Positions 8,040 to 20,155 of a stretch of DNA of 64,000 bases are shown here, piece by piece. This stretch comes from an uncultured Gammaproteobacteria bacterium. GTDB lineage: Bacteria > Pseudomonadota > Gammaproteobacteria > Arenicellales > JAANXG01. Numbering within the stretch: position 1 is the stretch's first letter; the number at the start of each line of letters is the position of its first letter. The position numbers and the translations under genes are program-made. The notes under the pieces are model-generated. The model saw only the letters and a list, made by a program, of their open reading frames with translations. It was not told the DNA's origin and did no database searches. The stretch is from positions 40,218 to 104,217 of the forward strand of contig CAMYNL010000008.1 of NCBI GenBank assembly GCA_947259705.1, read 5' to 3'.

Positions 8040-8067
8040 TTGCCTCACCGCCGGGTGCGGGAGGCAA
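8040..8067 (+). promoter_or_regulatory. Candidate S6:S18-binding leader hairpin (rpsF motif)
   Basis: TTGCCTC (8040-8046) pairs perfectly with GAGGCAA (8061-8067). Inside it CACC and GGTG can pair around a loop containing GCCG, followed by a CGG bulge. Known rpsF leaders use a CCG-containing hairpin that mimics the 16S site and lets the S6:S18 complex repress its own operon. Position and CCG loop fit; the match to the published consensus is from memory. Confidence 0.5.
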
Positions 8068-8085
8068 ACCCACAAGGAGCCATCA

Positions 8086-8679
8086 TTGAGACACTATGAA
8101 ATCGTGTTTCTGGTCCACCCTGACCAGAGCGAACAGGTCCCCGCCATGGTGGACCGTTACCGAGGCATAATCGAGAAGGGCGCGGGCAGCATTCATCGCC
8201 AGGAAGACTGGGGCCGCCGCCAGCTTGCCTATCCCATCAGCAAGATTCACAAGGCCCACTACGTGCTCATGAATATCGAGTGCAGCCTAGACGTGCTGCG
8301 TGAAATCGAGAACGCATTCCAGTTCAACGACGCGGTGATCCGGTCGCTGGTGCTGCGGCGGGATCGCGCCGTCACCGACATGTCGCCCATGATGAAGGAG
8401 GTCGAGCAGGAACGGGAGCGAGAGCAGGCCCGCGAGACCGCGGAGCGCGAAGAGCAGCAGCGGCGCCAGCGGGAGCAGGAGGAGGCGGCCGCGGCGAAGG
8501 CCGCGACGGAGACTCCGGCCGAAGGAGACGAAGCCGCCGATGCCGGGTTCGGCGAGGAACCGCAGGTGGCCGGCGCCGAGAGCGATGAAGTACCCCGGAT
8601 ACAGTCAGGGGACGCCGAGCCGACCGATGATAATGCAACCGATGATAATGCCTTAGAAGCTGAACAGGAGGATTCCTGA
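8086..8679 (+). CDS. rpsF: Small ribosomal subunit protein S6 with long C-terminal extension
   Basis: The first 100 or so residues are a standard S6 ([17 protein letters not shown] at the start, later [11 protein letters not shown]). S6 binds S18 in the platform of the 30S subunit. The start is TTG at 8086, supported by AAGGAG at 8073-8078 and by the conserved MRHYE beginning. The protein has 197 residues, much longer than the roughly 100-130 residues usual for S6. The extra part is a coiled-coil-like Glu/Arg/Gln segment (about 105-145) followed by an acidic Glu/Asp/Ala tail. The stop overlaps the rpsR start by one base. A leader hairpin upstream may allow feedback control. Confidence 0.95.
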   Translation: MRHYEIVFLVHPDQSEQVPAMVDRYRGIIEKGAGSIHRQEDWGRRQLAYPISKIHKAHYVLMNIECSLDVLREIENAFQFNDAVIRSLVLRRDRAVTDMSPMMKEVEQEREREQARETAEREEQQRRQREQEEAAAAKAATETPAEGDEAADAGFGEEPQVAGAESDEVPRIQSGDAEPTDDNATDDNALEAEQEDS

Positions 8680-8909
8680 TGGCCAGACAATTCAGGCGCC
8701 GCAAGTATTGCCGTTTCACCGCCCAGGGCGTGACGGAGATCGACTATAAGGACCTCGCCACGCTCAAGAACTACGTCACCGAGACCGGCAAGATCATACC
8801 CAGCCGCAATACCGGAACCAAGGCGCGCTATCAAAGACAACTCGCCGATGCAGTTAAGCTGGCGCGATACATCGCGCTGCTCCCCTTCACTGACAGCCAC
8901 AGGGGATAG
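8679..8909 (+). CDS. rpsR: Small ribosomal subunit protein S18
   Basis: The 76-residue basic protein begins [17 protein letters not shown] and contains [19 protein letters not shown] with [20 protein letters not shown], the diagnostic S18 sequence. S18 pairs with S6 on the 30S platform. Its ATG overlaps the rpsF TGA (TGATG), and an AGGAGG-like site lies inside the last rpsF codons. Length and sequence are fully typical. It lies between rpsF and rplI in the usual order. Confidence 0.97.
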   Translation: MARQFRRRKYCRFTAQGVTEIDYKDLATLKNYVTETGKIIPSRNTGTKARYQRQLADAVKLARYIALLPFTDSHRG

Positions 8910-8912
8910 ACG

Positions 8913-9362
8913 ATGGAAGTTATCTTGCTGGAGAAAGTGCAGAACCTGGGAAATCTCGGAGACCTGGTGCGGGTAAAGCCTGGTTACGCACGCAACTATC
9001 TGGTGCCCCAGGGCATCGCCACGCCTGCCACGGCAGAAAACAAGGCGGCGTTCGAAAAACGCCGTCGCGAGCTGGAAAAGACGGCGGGGGAGCGGCTGCA
9101 GGAAGCGCAGGCGCGGGCCGTGGCGATGACCGGTGCCGGCGTGGAGATCGCGCGCAAGGCCAGCGAGGAAGGCAAGCTGTTCGGTTCCGTGAGTACCATT
9201 GATATCGCCGACGCCATGAACGCAAGCGGTCATGATCTGGCCAAATCCGAGATTCACCTCTCCGAAGGCCCTCTGAAGGAGCTTGGCGAGCACGAGGTGG
9301 CAGTATCGCTGCACCCCGAGGTTCATTTGACGATTACCGTGAGGGTGGTGGCCGAGGAGTAA
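8913..9362 (+). CDS. rplI: Large ribosomal subunit protein L9
   Basis: The 149-residue protein has the classic L9 N-terminus (MEVILLEKVQNLGNLGDLVR, then KPGYARNYLVPQG) that binds 23S rRNA, a long central helix, and a C-terminal domain ending in HPEVHLTITVRV. Its length is the family norm. It begins 3 nt after the rpsR stop and closes the rpsF-rpsR-rplI operon. No strong terminator follows; a promoter for dnaB lies in the next gap. Confidence 0.97.
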   Translation: MEVILLEKVQNLGNLGDLVRVKPGYARNYLVPQGIATPATAENKAAFEKRRRELEKTAGERLQEAQARAVAMTGAGVEIARKASEEGKLFGSVSTIDIADAMNASGHDLAKSEIHLSEGPLKELGEHEVAVSLHPEVHLTITVRVVAEE

Positions 9363-9414
9363 CACTGCACCGGCAGACCGGCCGTCACGGGCCCTGACTG
9401 GTCGGCCGACCACG

Positions 9415-9443
9415 TTGCCGGTGAGCGGTGTTTGCGTTATGGT
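9415..9443 (+). promoter_or_regulatory. Sigma-70-like promoter upstream of dnaB
   Basis: TTGCCG (9415-9420) and TATGGT (9438-9443) are spaced by 17 nt in the 140-nt gap between rplI and dnaB. The -10 is imperfect. Confidence 0.5.
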
Positions 9444-9502
9444 AACTTCCAGTCCGCCACGGCCATGACGCGGCCGGGCTTCTCCCACCGGGGTCGACTA
9501 AG

Positions 9503-10888
9503 GTGTCCACAACCGCTGCACGCATCGATGAACTGACCGACGGCCTGCGACTGCCGCCGCAATCCCTGGAAGCCGAGCAGTCTGTGCTGGGTGGCTTGAT
9601 GCTCGATAACCAGGCCATCGACGAGATCACGGAGATTGTCAGTGGGGACGACTTCTATCGCAGTGACCACCGCGCGGTGTTCCGTGCTATCTGCAATCTC
9701 ACGGAACAAAACGATCCCGCCGACGTGGTCACGGTCTCCGAATGGCTCGACAACCTGGGCGAACTGGAATCCGTTGGTGGACTGGCATACCTGGGGCAGC
9801 TTGCCCAGAGCACTCCAAACACTGCCAACGTAGCGGCCTATGCCCGCATTGTGCGCGAGCGGGCAATCCTGCGGCGGCTGATCGCGGCGGCCAACGAGAT
9901 CGTCGGGCAGTCCTACAACCCGGAAGGGCGCACGCCGGCGGAAGTGCTGGATCATGCGGAACAGCTGATCTTTGATATCGCCCAGCGTGACATCCACCGT
10001 GGTGGCGGTTTCATGCTCATCAAGGGGTTGCTGAAGCAGACCCTAGACCAGGTCGAACAACTGTTCTCGGCCAAGAAGACCGTCACCGGCGTGGCGACGG
10101 GTTTCCATGACCTGGACGCGATGACTTCGGGCCTGCAGCCGGGAGATCTGGTGGTGGTCGCAGGGCGACCCTCGATGGGCAAGACTGCCCTGGCGATGAA
10201 TTTTATCGAGCACGCGGCTATCGAACTCGATTTGCCGGTGGCCATGTTCAGCATGGAGATGCCCGGTTCCCAGCTGGCAATGCGTATGCTGGCATCGCTG
10301 AGCCGGGTCAACGCGCAGCGTTTGCGGACCGGCAGACTGCACGATGACGACTGGCCGCGACTGACCAGCACCATGAGCATGCTGCAAGACAAACCAATCT
10401 ATATTGACGATACGCCGGCACTCACACCCCTGGAGCTGCGCACCCGCGCTCGCCGCCTGGTGAGGGAACGCGGCCTGGGAATGATTGTCGTCGACTATTT
10501 GCAATTGATGCAGGCCCACGATTCCAATGAAAACCGGGCCACGGAGATTTCCAACATCACGCGCTCTTTGAAGATCCTCGCCAAGGAATTGAAGGTGCCG
10601 CTGGTCGCGTTGTCCCAGCTCAATCGCAGCCTGGAGAGTCGCACCGACAAGAGGCCGGTAATGTCCGATCTGCGTGAGTCCGGCGCCATCGAGCAGGATG
10701 CGGACGTAATATTTTTTATCTACCGGGACGAGGTCTACAACGAGGAAAGCCCCGACAAGGGCGCGGCGGAAATCATCATCGGCAAGCAGCGTAATGGACC
10801 GGTGGGCAAGGTCAAGTTGACTTTCCTGGGCGAATATACACGGTTTGAGAACTTCGCCAGCATCGAGCGCGAGGGTGCTTATCGATGA
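9503..10888 (+). CDS. dnaB: Replicative DNA helicase DnaB
   Basis: The 461-residue protein has the DnaB N-terminal helical domain (PPQSLEAEQSVLGGLM near residue 18) and a RecA-like helicase core with Walker A GRPSMGKTAL around residues 219-228. Further motifs are MIVVDYLQLM and SQLNRSLESR. It forms the hexameric 5'-3' helicase of the replication fork. The start is GTG at 9503, followed by STTAARID. No intein or insertion interrupts it. It overlaps alr by 4 nt (ATGA). Confidence 0.96.
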   Translation: MSTTAARIDELTDGLRLPPQSLEAEQSVLGGLMLDNQAIDEITEIVSGDDFYRSDHRAVFRAICNLTEQNDPADVVTVSEWLDNLGELESVGGLAYLGQLAQSTPNTANVAAYARIVRERAILRRLIAAANEIVGQSYNPEGRTPAEVLDHAEQLIFDIAQRDIHRGGGFMLIKGLLKQTLDQVEQLFSAKKTVTGVATGFHDLDAMTSGLQPGDLVVVAGRPSMGKTALAMNFIEHAAIELDLPVAMFSMEMPGSQLAMRMLASLSRVNAQRLRTGRLHDDDWPRLTSTMSMLQDKPIYIDDTPALTPLELRTRARRLVRERGLGMIVVDYLQLMQAHDSNENRATEISNITRSLKILAKELKVPLVALSQLNRSLESRTDKRPVMSDLRESGAIEQDADVIFFIYRDEVYNEESPDKGAAEIIIGKQRNGPVGKVKLTFLGEYTRFENFASIEREGAYR

Positions 10889-11955
10889 CAGTGCCCGTGC
10901 GGGCACTCATCGATTGTCATGCACTGCGCCATAATCTGAACCGGGTACGCGAAACCGCGCCGCAGTCGCAGGTAATGGCCGTGATCAAGGCCGACGGTTA
11001 CGGGCATGGTATCGCCGTGGTCGCGGATGCGCTGGCCGGCGCCGACGCCTTTGCGGTGGCGCGGTTGGACGAAGCCGTCCAGCTGCGTGGGCAGGATTCC
11101 GAACACGATATCTGTCTCTTGTCCGGTTTCTATCTGCGCGACCATGTTGCGCCGATGCGACAACACCGCATTCACCCGGTTGTGCACTGCTACGAGCAGC
11201 TGGCGCTGCTCGATGTGACCCAGAGCGCCGGCCTGGCGGTATGGATCAAGCTCGATACCGGTATGAACCGGCTCGGTTTTCCCGCCGCGGAACTGGACCG
11301 CGTTTGCGGGCGGTTGTCACAACAGGGCATTCTGGTGATCGGCGTAATGTCCCATCTTGCCAATGCCGACGACCCGGACGACGGCTACACCGAAACCCAG
11401 CTCGCCCGTTTCCTCGCCGGTACCCGCGACCGCGCCCTGCCGCGCAGTATCGCCAACTCTGCGGCCCTGCTTGCCTGGCCCGGAACGCGGCTGGAATGGG
11501 TACGCCCGGGAATCATGCTCTATGGTTGCTCACCACTGAAGAATCACGACGAGGACGAGCTGCAACTGCGCCCGGCCATGACGCTCACGTCGCGGGTGAT
11601 CGCGGTGAAGAGCGTGCAACGTGGCCAACCGGTGGGCTACGGTTCGACCTGGCGGGCGGAGCGGGACACCCGTGTCGCGATCGTGGCCTGCGGTTACGGT
11701 GATGGCTACCCGCGCCATGCGCCGAGCGGAACGCCCGTATGGCTGGGTGGTCGCCGCGCAGGTCTGGTCGGCAGGGTCTCCATGGATACACTGGCGGTGG
11801 CGGTAGACGACGATGCCGCCATCGCGGTGGGCGACGAGGTCGAGCTGTGGGGGAGGCATGTCCGGGTGACCGAGGTGGCGCAATCAGCGGGCACCATCTC
11901 TTACGAGCTGCTGTGCCGTGTCGCCGCTCGGGTGCAGCGTGAGGTGGTCGGCTGA
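10885..11955 (+). CDS. alr: Alanine racemase
   Basis: The 356-residue protein carries the PLP-lysine motif AVIKADGYGHG near residue 35 and the C-terminal region with RVSMDTLAV, as in fold-type III alanine racemases. It makes D-alanine for peptidoglycan in the cytoplasm. The ATG overlaps the dnaB stop, and the dnaB-alr-radA order is common in gammaproteobacteria. Length is normal. A biosynthetic rather than catabolic (DadX) role is inferred from this neighbourhood. Confidence 0.94.
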   Translation: MTVPVRALIDCHALRHNLNRVRETAPQSQVMAVIKADGYGHGIAVVADALAGADAFAVARLDEAVQLRGQDSEHDICLLSGFYLRDHVAPMRQHRIHPVVHCYEQLALLDVTQSAGLAVWIKLDTGMNRLGFPAAELDRVCGRLSQQGILVIGVMSHLANADDPDDGYTETQLARFLAGTRDRALPRSIANSAALLAWPGTRLEWVRPGIMLYGCSPLKNHDEDELQLRPAMTLTSRVIAVKSVQRGQPVGYGSTWRAERDTRVAIVACGYGDGYPRHAPSGTPVWLGGRRAGLVGRVSMDTLAVAVDDDAAIAVGDEVELWGRHVRVTEVAQSAGTISYELLCRVAARVQREVVG

Positions 11956-11956
11956 C

Positions 11957-13318
11957 ATGCCCGCGCGGCCGCGTTCCGTGTTTTCTTGTACGGCCTGCGG
12001 GGCACAGACGCCAAAATGGGTTGGTCAGTGCCCGGAGTGCGAGGCTTGGAACACCCTGGTGGAAACGGTGCAGATTTCCAGCGCGGCTCGCCATCAGCCG
12101 CTGGGCGGGGCGTCCAGACCCGGCGTACAGCACCTCACGGCGGTGCAAGCCACGGTGCCCGTGCGCATCCGCAGCGGCCTTGGTGAGCTCGACCGCGTAC
12201 TGGGCGGCGGGCTGGTTGCCGGTTCGGTGATTCTGCTCGGCGGGGAGCCGGGTATTGGTAAGTCGACTTTGCTGCTACAGACCCTGGCGGCGCTGAGCCA
12301 GGATGCCGCTACGCTTTACGCCACGGGTGAGGAGTCGGCACAGCAGATCGCGCTACGGGCCAAGCGCCTCGGGTTGTCAGCGCCGGCGCTGAAGCTGCTG
12401 GCAGACAATTCTTTGCAGAACCTGCTGGCCTCCGTCGCCGATAACAGACCGGATATAGTTGTCGTGGATTCAATCCAGACTCTGTTTACGGAACAGCTCC
12501 AGTCGGCGCCGGGCAGCGTCGCGCAGGTCCGGGAAACGGCCGGCCAACTGGTGCGTTTCGCCAAGGATTCCGGCTGCGTGGTGATCCTGGTCGGTCATGT
12601 GACCAGGGAAGGCACGATTGCCGGTCCCCGGGTACTCGAGCACATGGTGGACACGGTGCTTTATTTCGAGGGCGATAAGTCGAGCAGTTTTCGCCTGGTG
12701 CGGGCCGTCAAGAATCGTTTCGGTGCGGTTAATGAAGTCGGCGTATTCGCGATGACCGAGCGGGGACTGCGCGAGGTCAACAACCCCTCAGCAATGTTTC
12801 TGGATCGGGATCGCGAGACCTCACCCGGGCGCGTAACAATGGCCACCCAGGAAGGCTCGAGGCCCTTGCTGGTCGAGGTCCAGGCGCTGGTGGACCATAG
12901 CCCTTTGGCCAACCCGCGTCGATTGACTGTGGGACTGGAGCAGTCGCGGCTGGCGATGCTGTTGGCGGTGCTGCACCGTCATGCCGGCTGTGTGCTTAAC
13001 GATCAGGACGTTTTCGTCAACGTCGTGGGCGGGGTTCGTGTTCTGGAGCCCGCCGCTGACCTCGCCATCGCCCTGGCGGTGGTCTCCAGCTTGCGCGACC
13101 GGCCTCTGCCCGGAGGTCTGGTGGTCTTCGGCGAGATCGGCCTAGCCGGTGAAGTGAGGCCGGTGCAGCGGGGCTTGGACCGACTGCGGGAGGCGGCCAA
13201 GCTGGGATTCGTACGAGCGTTGATTCCGGCGGCCAACCATTCGCCTAAACATTGTCCTGACGCTATGGAGGTGACGCCGGTCAAGCGCATCACGGAGGCA
13301 CTCTCAGAGCTGGCCTGA
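11957..13318 (+). CDS. radA: DNA repair protein RadA
   Basis: The protein (453 residues from ATG 11957) has an N-terminal four-cysteine zinc finger (CTACG and CPEC), a RecA-like core with Walker A GGEPGIGKSTLL near residue 96, the RadA-specific KNRFG motif near residue 251, and a C-terminal Lon-like domain. RadA promotes branch migration in recombinational repair. An upstream in-frame start exists, but the zinc finger position and the alr stop favour 11957. The 3' end overlaps the convergent FHA gene by 15 nt. Confidence 0.95.
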   Translation: MPARPRSVFSCTACGAQTPKWVGQCPECEAWNTLVETVQISSAARHQPLGGASRPGVQHLTAVQATVPVRIRSGLGELDRVLGGGLVAGSVILLGGEPGIGKSTLLLQTLAALSQDAATLYATGEESAQQIALRAKRLGLSAPALKLLADNSLQNLLASVADNRPDIVVVDSIQTLFTEQLQSAPGSVAQVRETAGQLVRFAKDSGCVVILVGHVTREGTIAGPRVLEHMVDTVLYFEGDKSSSFRLVRAVKNRFGAVNEVGVFAMTERGLREVNNPSAMFLDRDRETSPGRVTMATQEGSRPLLVEVQALVDHSPLANPRRLTVGLEQSRLAMLLAVLHRHAGCVLNDQDVFVNVVGGVRVLEPAADLAIALAVVSSLRDRPLPGGLVVFGEIGLAGEVRPVQRGLDRLREAAKLGFVRALIPAANHSPKHCPDAMEVTPVKRITEALSELA

Positions 13319-14683
13319 ACTCCCGCTGCGTTGAAAAAACAACGCCGAAAGCTCGGCAAACTCTATCTGGTCACCGTCCGCCAGGGGGACTGGGTCTTGA
13401 AGCAACAGGGTGCCATTGAGGGTCGCGGCCGCACCGCGGTCGGCGCTGCGGATGTCATACTCGTCGTCGCGACGCTCGATGATCACCGAACGGCCGCCAC
13501 TCTTGCCCAACACGATCCGGGGTTTCAAAAACATCAGCCGCTTGCCGGCATTCGGTCCGCTGATCACCTCGATGCCGGCCGTAAGGGCTGGAAAGTCCAC
13601 CGGCTCGATCTGCTGATCGGTGTCGTACTCCGTGGAGCCACTCCCATCCGCCACCTGCGGCGCGTCCGGATCGACGGGCTCGACCCCGGCCAAGTCTTCG
13701 CGCTCGAGGGTGTCCCAATCGGCCGCCGGCGGTGCGAACGTGGACCAGTTGTCGTCATCCGCCAACGGCCGGTTGCTCTCCGTGCTGGCCGCCGCATCGA
13801 AATTGGTCTCGGTCGGTTGCCACCTGTCCAGCGTCGGCACGGCCTCGCTCCCGGCATCATCGTCGGCCGCGATGCTTGCGGGTTCAGTGTCGGTCGTTGC
13901 ATCGGCTTCCGCCTCCGCATGCGCGGCGATCTGGCCGGGTGCTCCAGCGTCGGGCTTGTCGGGAAGGCCCGCAGAGTCGGGCTGCGGCGGTTTGTGATTG
14001 TCTGCCACGACGGTGAGTGGGCTCGGGTCCCGCGAGGACGAATCTTCCGTACTGTCGGCTGGCGCAGCCTGATTCTCCCTTGCCCGTAACAGCGTTGGCG
14101 CCGGGTACCTATACACGTTATCGCCGGGCCCGCGGGTCTCCTGCGCCGGTGCAGCCCGTGGAGCGGGTTCGGCAACCGGTTCATCCGACACCGTAGACGC
14201 CCCGATGTCGGTCGCGGCCGGCGCTGCGCCGGCATCCGGCGCCGGGTCATCGCTCGCGCCGACCGTGGCCTCGACCGGTTGGGTGATCGTCACCGGGACG
14301 GCAGCGGGTGGCGGGGGCGCCGGCATCTGTGCTGACTCGCGTGCCGGTTCGACTCCGGCTGCAGGGGGGCGGGGAGCCGGCCGAACCGGGGCAGCGGGAT
14401 TCACGAACTGGAAGCGATGACTGCCGATGTGGATGATGTCTTCATCACACAACTCCTGTCGGACGATTTCGATGTCGTTGACAAAGATCCCCGCGCTTCC
14501 CGTGATATCTTGTATCACCGAGGAATCGCCGACCGTAAAGATGCGGGCATGACGCGCGTTGACCGCCGGTGAATCGAGCTGGATATGGTTGGTGGGGTCC
14601 CGGCCGATGGTGAGCACTCCCTGGGGCAGGGGAAATACCTGCCGCGCCTCCTTATCCTGTATGAGCCTCAGTTCCGCCGCCAT
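13304..14683 (-). CDS. Protein with two FHA domains joined by a Pro/Ala/Asp-rich linker
   Basis: Residues 1-92 form a canonical forkhead-associated domain: GVLTIGRDPTNHIQLDSP with Gly27-Arg28, then NARHARIF with Arg44-His45. FHA domains bind phosphothreonine. A 270-residue low-complexity linker rich in Ala, Pro, Asp and Glu follows. The last 85 residues (from FPALTAGIEVISGPNAGKR to DGDQIEFAEL) look like a second, divergent FHA fold. It starts 8 nt after the PP2C phosphatase gene, which implies a shared Ser/Thr phospho-signalling role. No kinase gene is in the window. There is no signal peptide, so it is probably cytoplasmic. The partner is unknown. Confidence 0.8.
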   Translation of the reverse strand: MAAELRLIQDKEARQVFPLPQGVLTIGRDPTNHIQLDSPAVNARHARIFTVGDSSVIQDITGSAGIFVNDIEIVRQELCDEDIIHIGSHRFQFVNPAAPVRPAPRPPAAGVEPARESAQMPAPPPPAAVPVTITQPVEATVGASDDPAPDAGAAPAATDIGASTVSDEPVAEPAPRAAPAQETRGPGDNVYRYPAPTLLRARENQAAPADSTEDSSSRDPSPLTVVADNHKPPQPDSAGLPDKPDAGAPGQIAAHAEAEADATTDTEPASIAADDDAGSEAVPTLDRWQPTETNFDAAASTESNRPLADDDNWSTFAPPAADWDTLEREDLAGVEPVDPDAPQVADGSGSTEYDTDQQIEPVDFPALTAGIEVISGPNAGKRLMFLKPRIVLGKSGGRSVIIERRDDEYDIRSADRGAAATLNGTLLLQDPVPLADGDQIEFAELSALFFQRSGSSGQL

Positions 14684-14691
14684 GACGCTGA

Positions 14692-16607
<1,916 letters not shown>

Positions 16608-17429
16608 TTAGTCGGCCCGAAGCAGTTCGTTGATGCCGACCTTGGCACGGGTCTTGGCATCCACACGCTTGACGATGACCGCACAATAAAGGCTGTGGCT
16701 CCCGTCTCTTGCCGGCAGCGACCCGGAGACGACGACCGAGCCCGCCGGTACGCGCCCGTAGGTGACTTCGCCGCTCTCACGGTCGAGGATCTTGGTGCTT
16801 TGGCCGATGAATACCCCCATGGAGATGACCGAACCCTGCTCCACGATCACGCCTTCCACGACCTCGCTGCGGGCCCCGATGAAGCAGTCATCCTCGATGA
16901 TCGTCGGTCCGGCCTGGACCGGTTCCAGCACCCCGCCGATACCCACGCCGCCGGAAAGGTGGACATTCCTGCCAATCTGGGCGCAGGACCCCACGGTGGC
17001 CCAGGTGTCCACCATCGTTGCCGAATCCACGTAGGCGCCGATGTTGACGAAACTGGGCATCAAGACAACATTGGGCGCGATATAGGCGCCATGTCGGACT
17101 GTGGCCGGCGGCACCACCCGGCAGCCGGCGCGGCCAAAGTCGTCCGCATCGTAGGCCGCGAATTTGAGCGGCACCTTATCGAAGAAACGAGTGAACCCGC
17201 CGTCCATGGGTACGTTGCCGTGCAGCCGGAAGGAAAGCAGTACGGCTTTCTTCAGCCACTGATTGACGACCCAGTCGCCGTCCCGCTTTTCCGCCACCCG
17301 TGCGCTGCCGGCGTCGAGATGTGACAGCGCTTCAGCCACGGCCTGCTTGACGTCCGCGGGCGCTTTGTCCGGTGTCAGCCCGGCCCTGTCCTCGAATGCC
17401 CCTTCTATGATCTGCTGAATTTCGGTCAT
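16608..17429 (-). CDS. dapD: Tetrahydrodipicolinate N-succinyltransferase
   Basis: From ATG 17429 the protein is 273 residues, essentially the length of the E. coli enzyme. It starts [20 protein letters not shown] and has a left-handed beta-helix made of hexapeptide repeats ([20 protein letters not shown] region). It transfers succinyl from succinyl-CoA to tetrahydrodipicolinate in the DAP pathway. A longer frame starts 81 nt upstream, but its extra residues are an Arg-rich string that overlaps the glnD end; GGAGAGGAAAAG before 17429 fits as a ribosome site. Confidence 0.96.
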   Translation of the reverse strand: MTEIQQIIEGAFEDRAGLTPDKAPADVKQAVAEALSHLDAGSARVAEKRDGDWVVNQWLKKAVLLSFRLHGNVPMDGGFTRFFDKVPLKFAAYDADDFGRAGCRVVPPATVRHGAYIAPNVVLMPSFVNIGAYVDSATMVDTWATVGSCAQIGRNVHLSGGVGIGGVLEPVQAGPTIIEDDCFIGARSEVVEGVIVEQGSVISMGVFIGQSTKILDRESGEVTYGRVPAGSVVVSGSLPARDGSHSLYCAVIVKRVDAKTRAKVGINELLRAD

Positions 17430-17451
17430 TGCTTTTCCTCTCTCCTTACAG

Positions 17452-20142
17452 TCACGAATGAGCCGCCTGCGGCGCCGCCGGCTCGCGGGTAACCGCCAAT
17501 GCTTCCTCAATCCGCGATTTTAGGCAATCGAGTTGCCGGGTGTCGCTGACGGCCTCGCCATCCCGGTCAGTGATGAAAAAAACGTCTTCGGCGCGCTCCC
17601 CGAGGGTGGCGATCTTGGCAGTAACCAGCCTCACCTTGCATTGCAGCAGGCAGCCGGCGACGCGGTGCAGGAGTCCGGGCTGGTCCTGGGCCACCACCTC
17701 CATCACCGTGTGGGTCGCACCCCCCGAATCGGAAAACGTCACCCGGGTTTGGATGGGGAAGTGCTTCATGGTCCGCGACAGCTGGATTGGCCGCGGCCGC
17801 TGGATCTGGGACGGATCCCGGATCTGTGCGCGCAGTCTCTGCTTGAGACTGGCAAGGTACTCCGGGTCGTCGCTGTCGCTGACGTTCTCCTCCAGGGCGA
17901 CGAAGGTATACAAGGCGAATCCCGAAGACGTGGTGTGCAGACGCGCATCGACGATATTCAGCTTCATGCGCTCAAATCCCCCGGTAACAGCGTTCAGCAG
18001 ATCGTCGCCCTCGGGCGCGTAGATCAAGAACACATTGGCCTCAAGCCGCGGGTCATGGCGGATCGCCACCAGTGGCAGATCGATGGCCGAGGCGGCAGCG
18101 ATTTCCTTGATATGCCAGGCGATATTGTGCGCATCATGACGCAGGAAGTAATCGTCCGCCAGTGCCGACCAGTATTCCTCCACCAGCTGTGGCGAGAGCC
18201 TCTTGTCCGCTATGTTCGCAAGCACCTCTGACTTTACGTCGCCGATGCGGTCCTCGATGCGTATCGGTTCTCCGTGACCCCTGCGCAGCACGCGGGAGGT
18301 GGACACGTACAGCTCCTCCAGCAGGCGGCCCTTCCACGCATTCCAGACGTGGGGGCTGGTGCCGCGGATGTCCGCGATAGTCAGCAGGTACAGATTATTC
18401 AGGTGCTCCTGATCGCCGACCTGATCGGCGAACCACTCGACCACCTCCGAATCGGAAATGTCGCGCCGCTGGGCGATGAACGACATCAGCAGATGGTGAC
18501 GAACTAGCCAGGACACAAAGTGAGCATCATAATCGCTCAGGTCGTGGTCGTGACAGAAGTTCATTGCATCCTGTTCACCGAGTACGGAGTGGTCGCCGCC
18601 CCGGCCCTTGGCAATGTCGTGGAACAGACCGGCGAGATAAAGCCTCTCGGGTTTGACCAGCTCCGCCATGATGCGACTGGCAAGGGGAAATTCGGATCGA
18701 TATTTCGGCACCGCGAAGCGCCTCAGATTGCGCACCACGAAAAGGGAGTGGGCATCAACGGTGTAGACGTGAAACAGGTCGTGCTGCATCTGGCCGACCA
18801 CCCGGCCGAATACCGGGATATAGGCTCCGAGCACCCCGTATGCGTTCATGCGGCGCAATCCGTGGGTGATGCCCGTCGGCTGCCTCATGAACTCCGTGAA
18901 CAGGCTGCGGCAGCGGATATCGTCCCGGAATCGCTGATCGATGCGGTGTAGATTGGCGCGCACCAGCCTGATGGTGTCGGCCCGTACACCCTTGATATCG
19001 CGATGCTGCTGCAGGACCAGGAACAGCTCCAGTATCGCGAACGGGTAGCGCTGGAAAATACGTTCATTGACGGTCTCGAGGAAGCCATTGTACGACTGGA
19101 AGCGTCGATTTATGGGCTTGACCGACACCGAGCGCGACCGGCTGTTCTGCTCTTCGTAGTTTTGCACCAGTATCTCGCTCAGCAGCCGCAGTTCCTTGAC
19201 TGTACGGTAGTAGCGCTTCATCAGCTGCTCCACCGCCAGATGGTGTTCGCCGTCGGTGTAACCAAATTGCCGGGCCAGGGTGCGCTGGTGATCGAAAAGT
19301 AGACGGTCCTCGCGACGGCCGGCTATGAAATGTAGACCGTTGCGGAGTTTCCAGAGTAAATTTCGTCCCCGTATAAGATGGCGGTACTCCTCTTCGGTCA
19401 GAAAGCCGATGTTTATCAGCTCCTTTATGTCAGTGATACCGTAGCGGCGCTGCATGACCCAGATCACGGTATGGATATCCCGCAGCCCGCCCGGACCGTC
19501 TTTGACGTTGGGCTCCAGGTTATAGGCGGTGTCGTCAAACTTGCCGTGACGTGTACGCTGCTCCTTAAGCTTGGCGGCGAAGAACTTGTCCGCCGGCCAG
19601 ATCTTGCCGGCGCCGGTTTTTTCGCGCATGGCCTTCAGCAGCCTGGGATCTCCTTCAAGTAACCGGGCCTCCATGATATTGGTGGCAACGGTGATGTCCT
19701 GCTTGGCCTCACGGACGCAGTCCTTGATCGAGCGCACGCTATGGCCCACTTCGAGGCCGATATCCCACAGGAAGCTGAGCAGCGACTCCACGAAGTCGCG
19801 GACCCGTTCATGCCTGCTGTGCTGCGTCAACATCATCAGGTCGACGTCCGAGGCGGGATGGAGTTCGCCACGCCCGTAGCCGCCCACGGCGACCAGCGCC
19901 ACGTCCTGATGGACCTGGAGCAGCGGCAGGTGACACTCCCAGGCAAAGTGCAGGATCTGGTCCACCAGCCAGGCATGGTGATTAACGACATCCTGCGAGG
20001 ATGCGCCCTGCTCATGGAATTGCCGCAGCCTGCCACGCGCATCCCTGAGGGTATCGCGAAACAGCGCCACCCTGGGTGCGCCATCCTCGAGCTCGCTCTG
20101 GAAGGCCTGGCGGTCGAACAGCTTGTTTTTTGCGAAGTACAC
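17452..20142 (-). CDS. glnD: Bifunctional uridylyltransferase/uridylyl-removing enzyme GlnD
   Basis: The 896-residue protein has the nucleotidyltransferase motif [19 protein letters not shown] at about residues 87-105, a PII-uridylyl-transferase middle domain, an HD domain ([15 protein letters not shown] near residue 510) and two C-terminal ACT domains (one begins [19 protein letters not shown]). It uridylylates PII proteins when nitrogen is limiting and removes the group when glutamine is high. The map-glnD-dapD order is conserved in gammaproteobacteria. The gene starts 13 nt after map. Confidence 0.96.
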   Translation of the reverse strand: MYFAKNKLFDRQAFQSELEDGAPRVALFRDTLRDARGRLRQFHEQGASSQDVVNHHAWLVDQILHFAWECHLPLLQVHQDVALVAVGGYGRGELHPASDVDLMMLTQHSRHERVRDFVESLLSFLWDIGLEVGHSVRSIKDCVREAKQDITVATNIMEARLLEGDPRLLKAMREKTGAGKIWPADKFFAAKLKEQRTRHGKFDDTAYNLEPNVKDGPGGLRDIHTVIWVMQRRYGITDIKELINIGFLTEEEYRHLIRGRNLLWKLRNGLHFIAGRREDRLLFDHQRTLARQFGYTDGEHHLAVEQLMKRYYRTVKELRLLSEILVQNYEEQNSRSRSVSVKPINRRFQSYNGFLETVNERIFQRYPFAILELFLVLQQHRDIKGVRADTIRLVRANLHRIDQRFRDDIRCRSLFTEFMRQPTGITHGLRRMNAYGVLGAYIPVFGRVVGQMQHDLFHVYTVDAHSLFVVRNLRRFAVPKYRSEFPLASRIMAELVKPERLYLAGLFHDIAKGRGGDHSVLGEQDAMNFCHDHDLSDYDAHFVSWLVRHHLLMSFIAQRRDISDSEVVEWFADQVGDQEHLNNLYLLTIADIRGTSPHVWNAWKGRLLEELYVSTSRVLRRGHGEPIRIEDRIGDVKSEVLANIADKRLSPQLVEEYWSALADDYFLRHDAHNIAWHIKEIAAASAIDLPLVAIRHDPRLEANVFLIYAPEGDDLLNAVTGGFERMKLNIVDARLHTTSSGFALYTFVALEENVSDSDDPEYLASLKQRLRAQIRDPSQIQRPRPIQLSRTMKHFPIQTRVTFSDSGGATHTVMEVVAQDQPGLLHRVAGCLLQCKVRLVTAKIATLGERAEDVFFITDRDGEAVSDTRQLDCLKSRIEEALAVTREPAAPQAAHS

Positions 20143-20155
20143 CGGCCGCGGCGCG

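Noticed and set aside
8259..9488. 409-codon minus-strand open frame antisense to rpsF, rpsR and rplI
   Set aside because: It lies wholly opposite three certain ribosomal protein genes and has no family motif; GC-rich codon use produces such frames.
13331..14089. 252-codon plus-strand open frame antisense to the FHA gene
   Set aside because: The FHA gene has clear domains and a neighbour pair; this frame has none.
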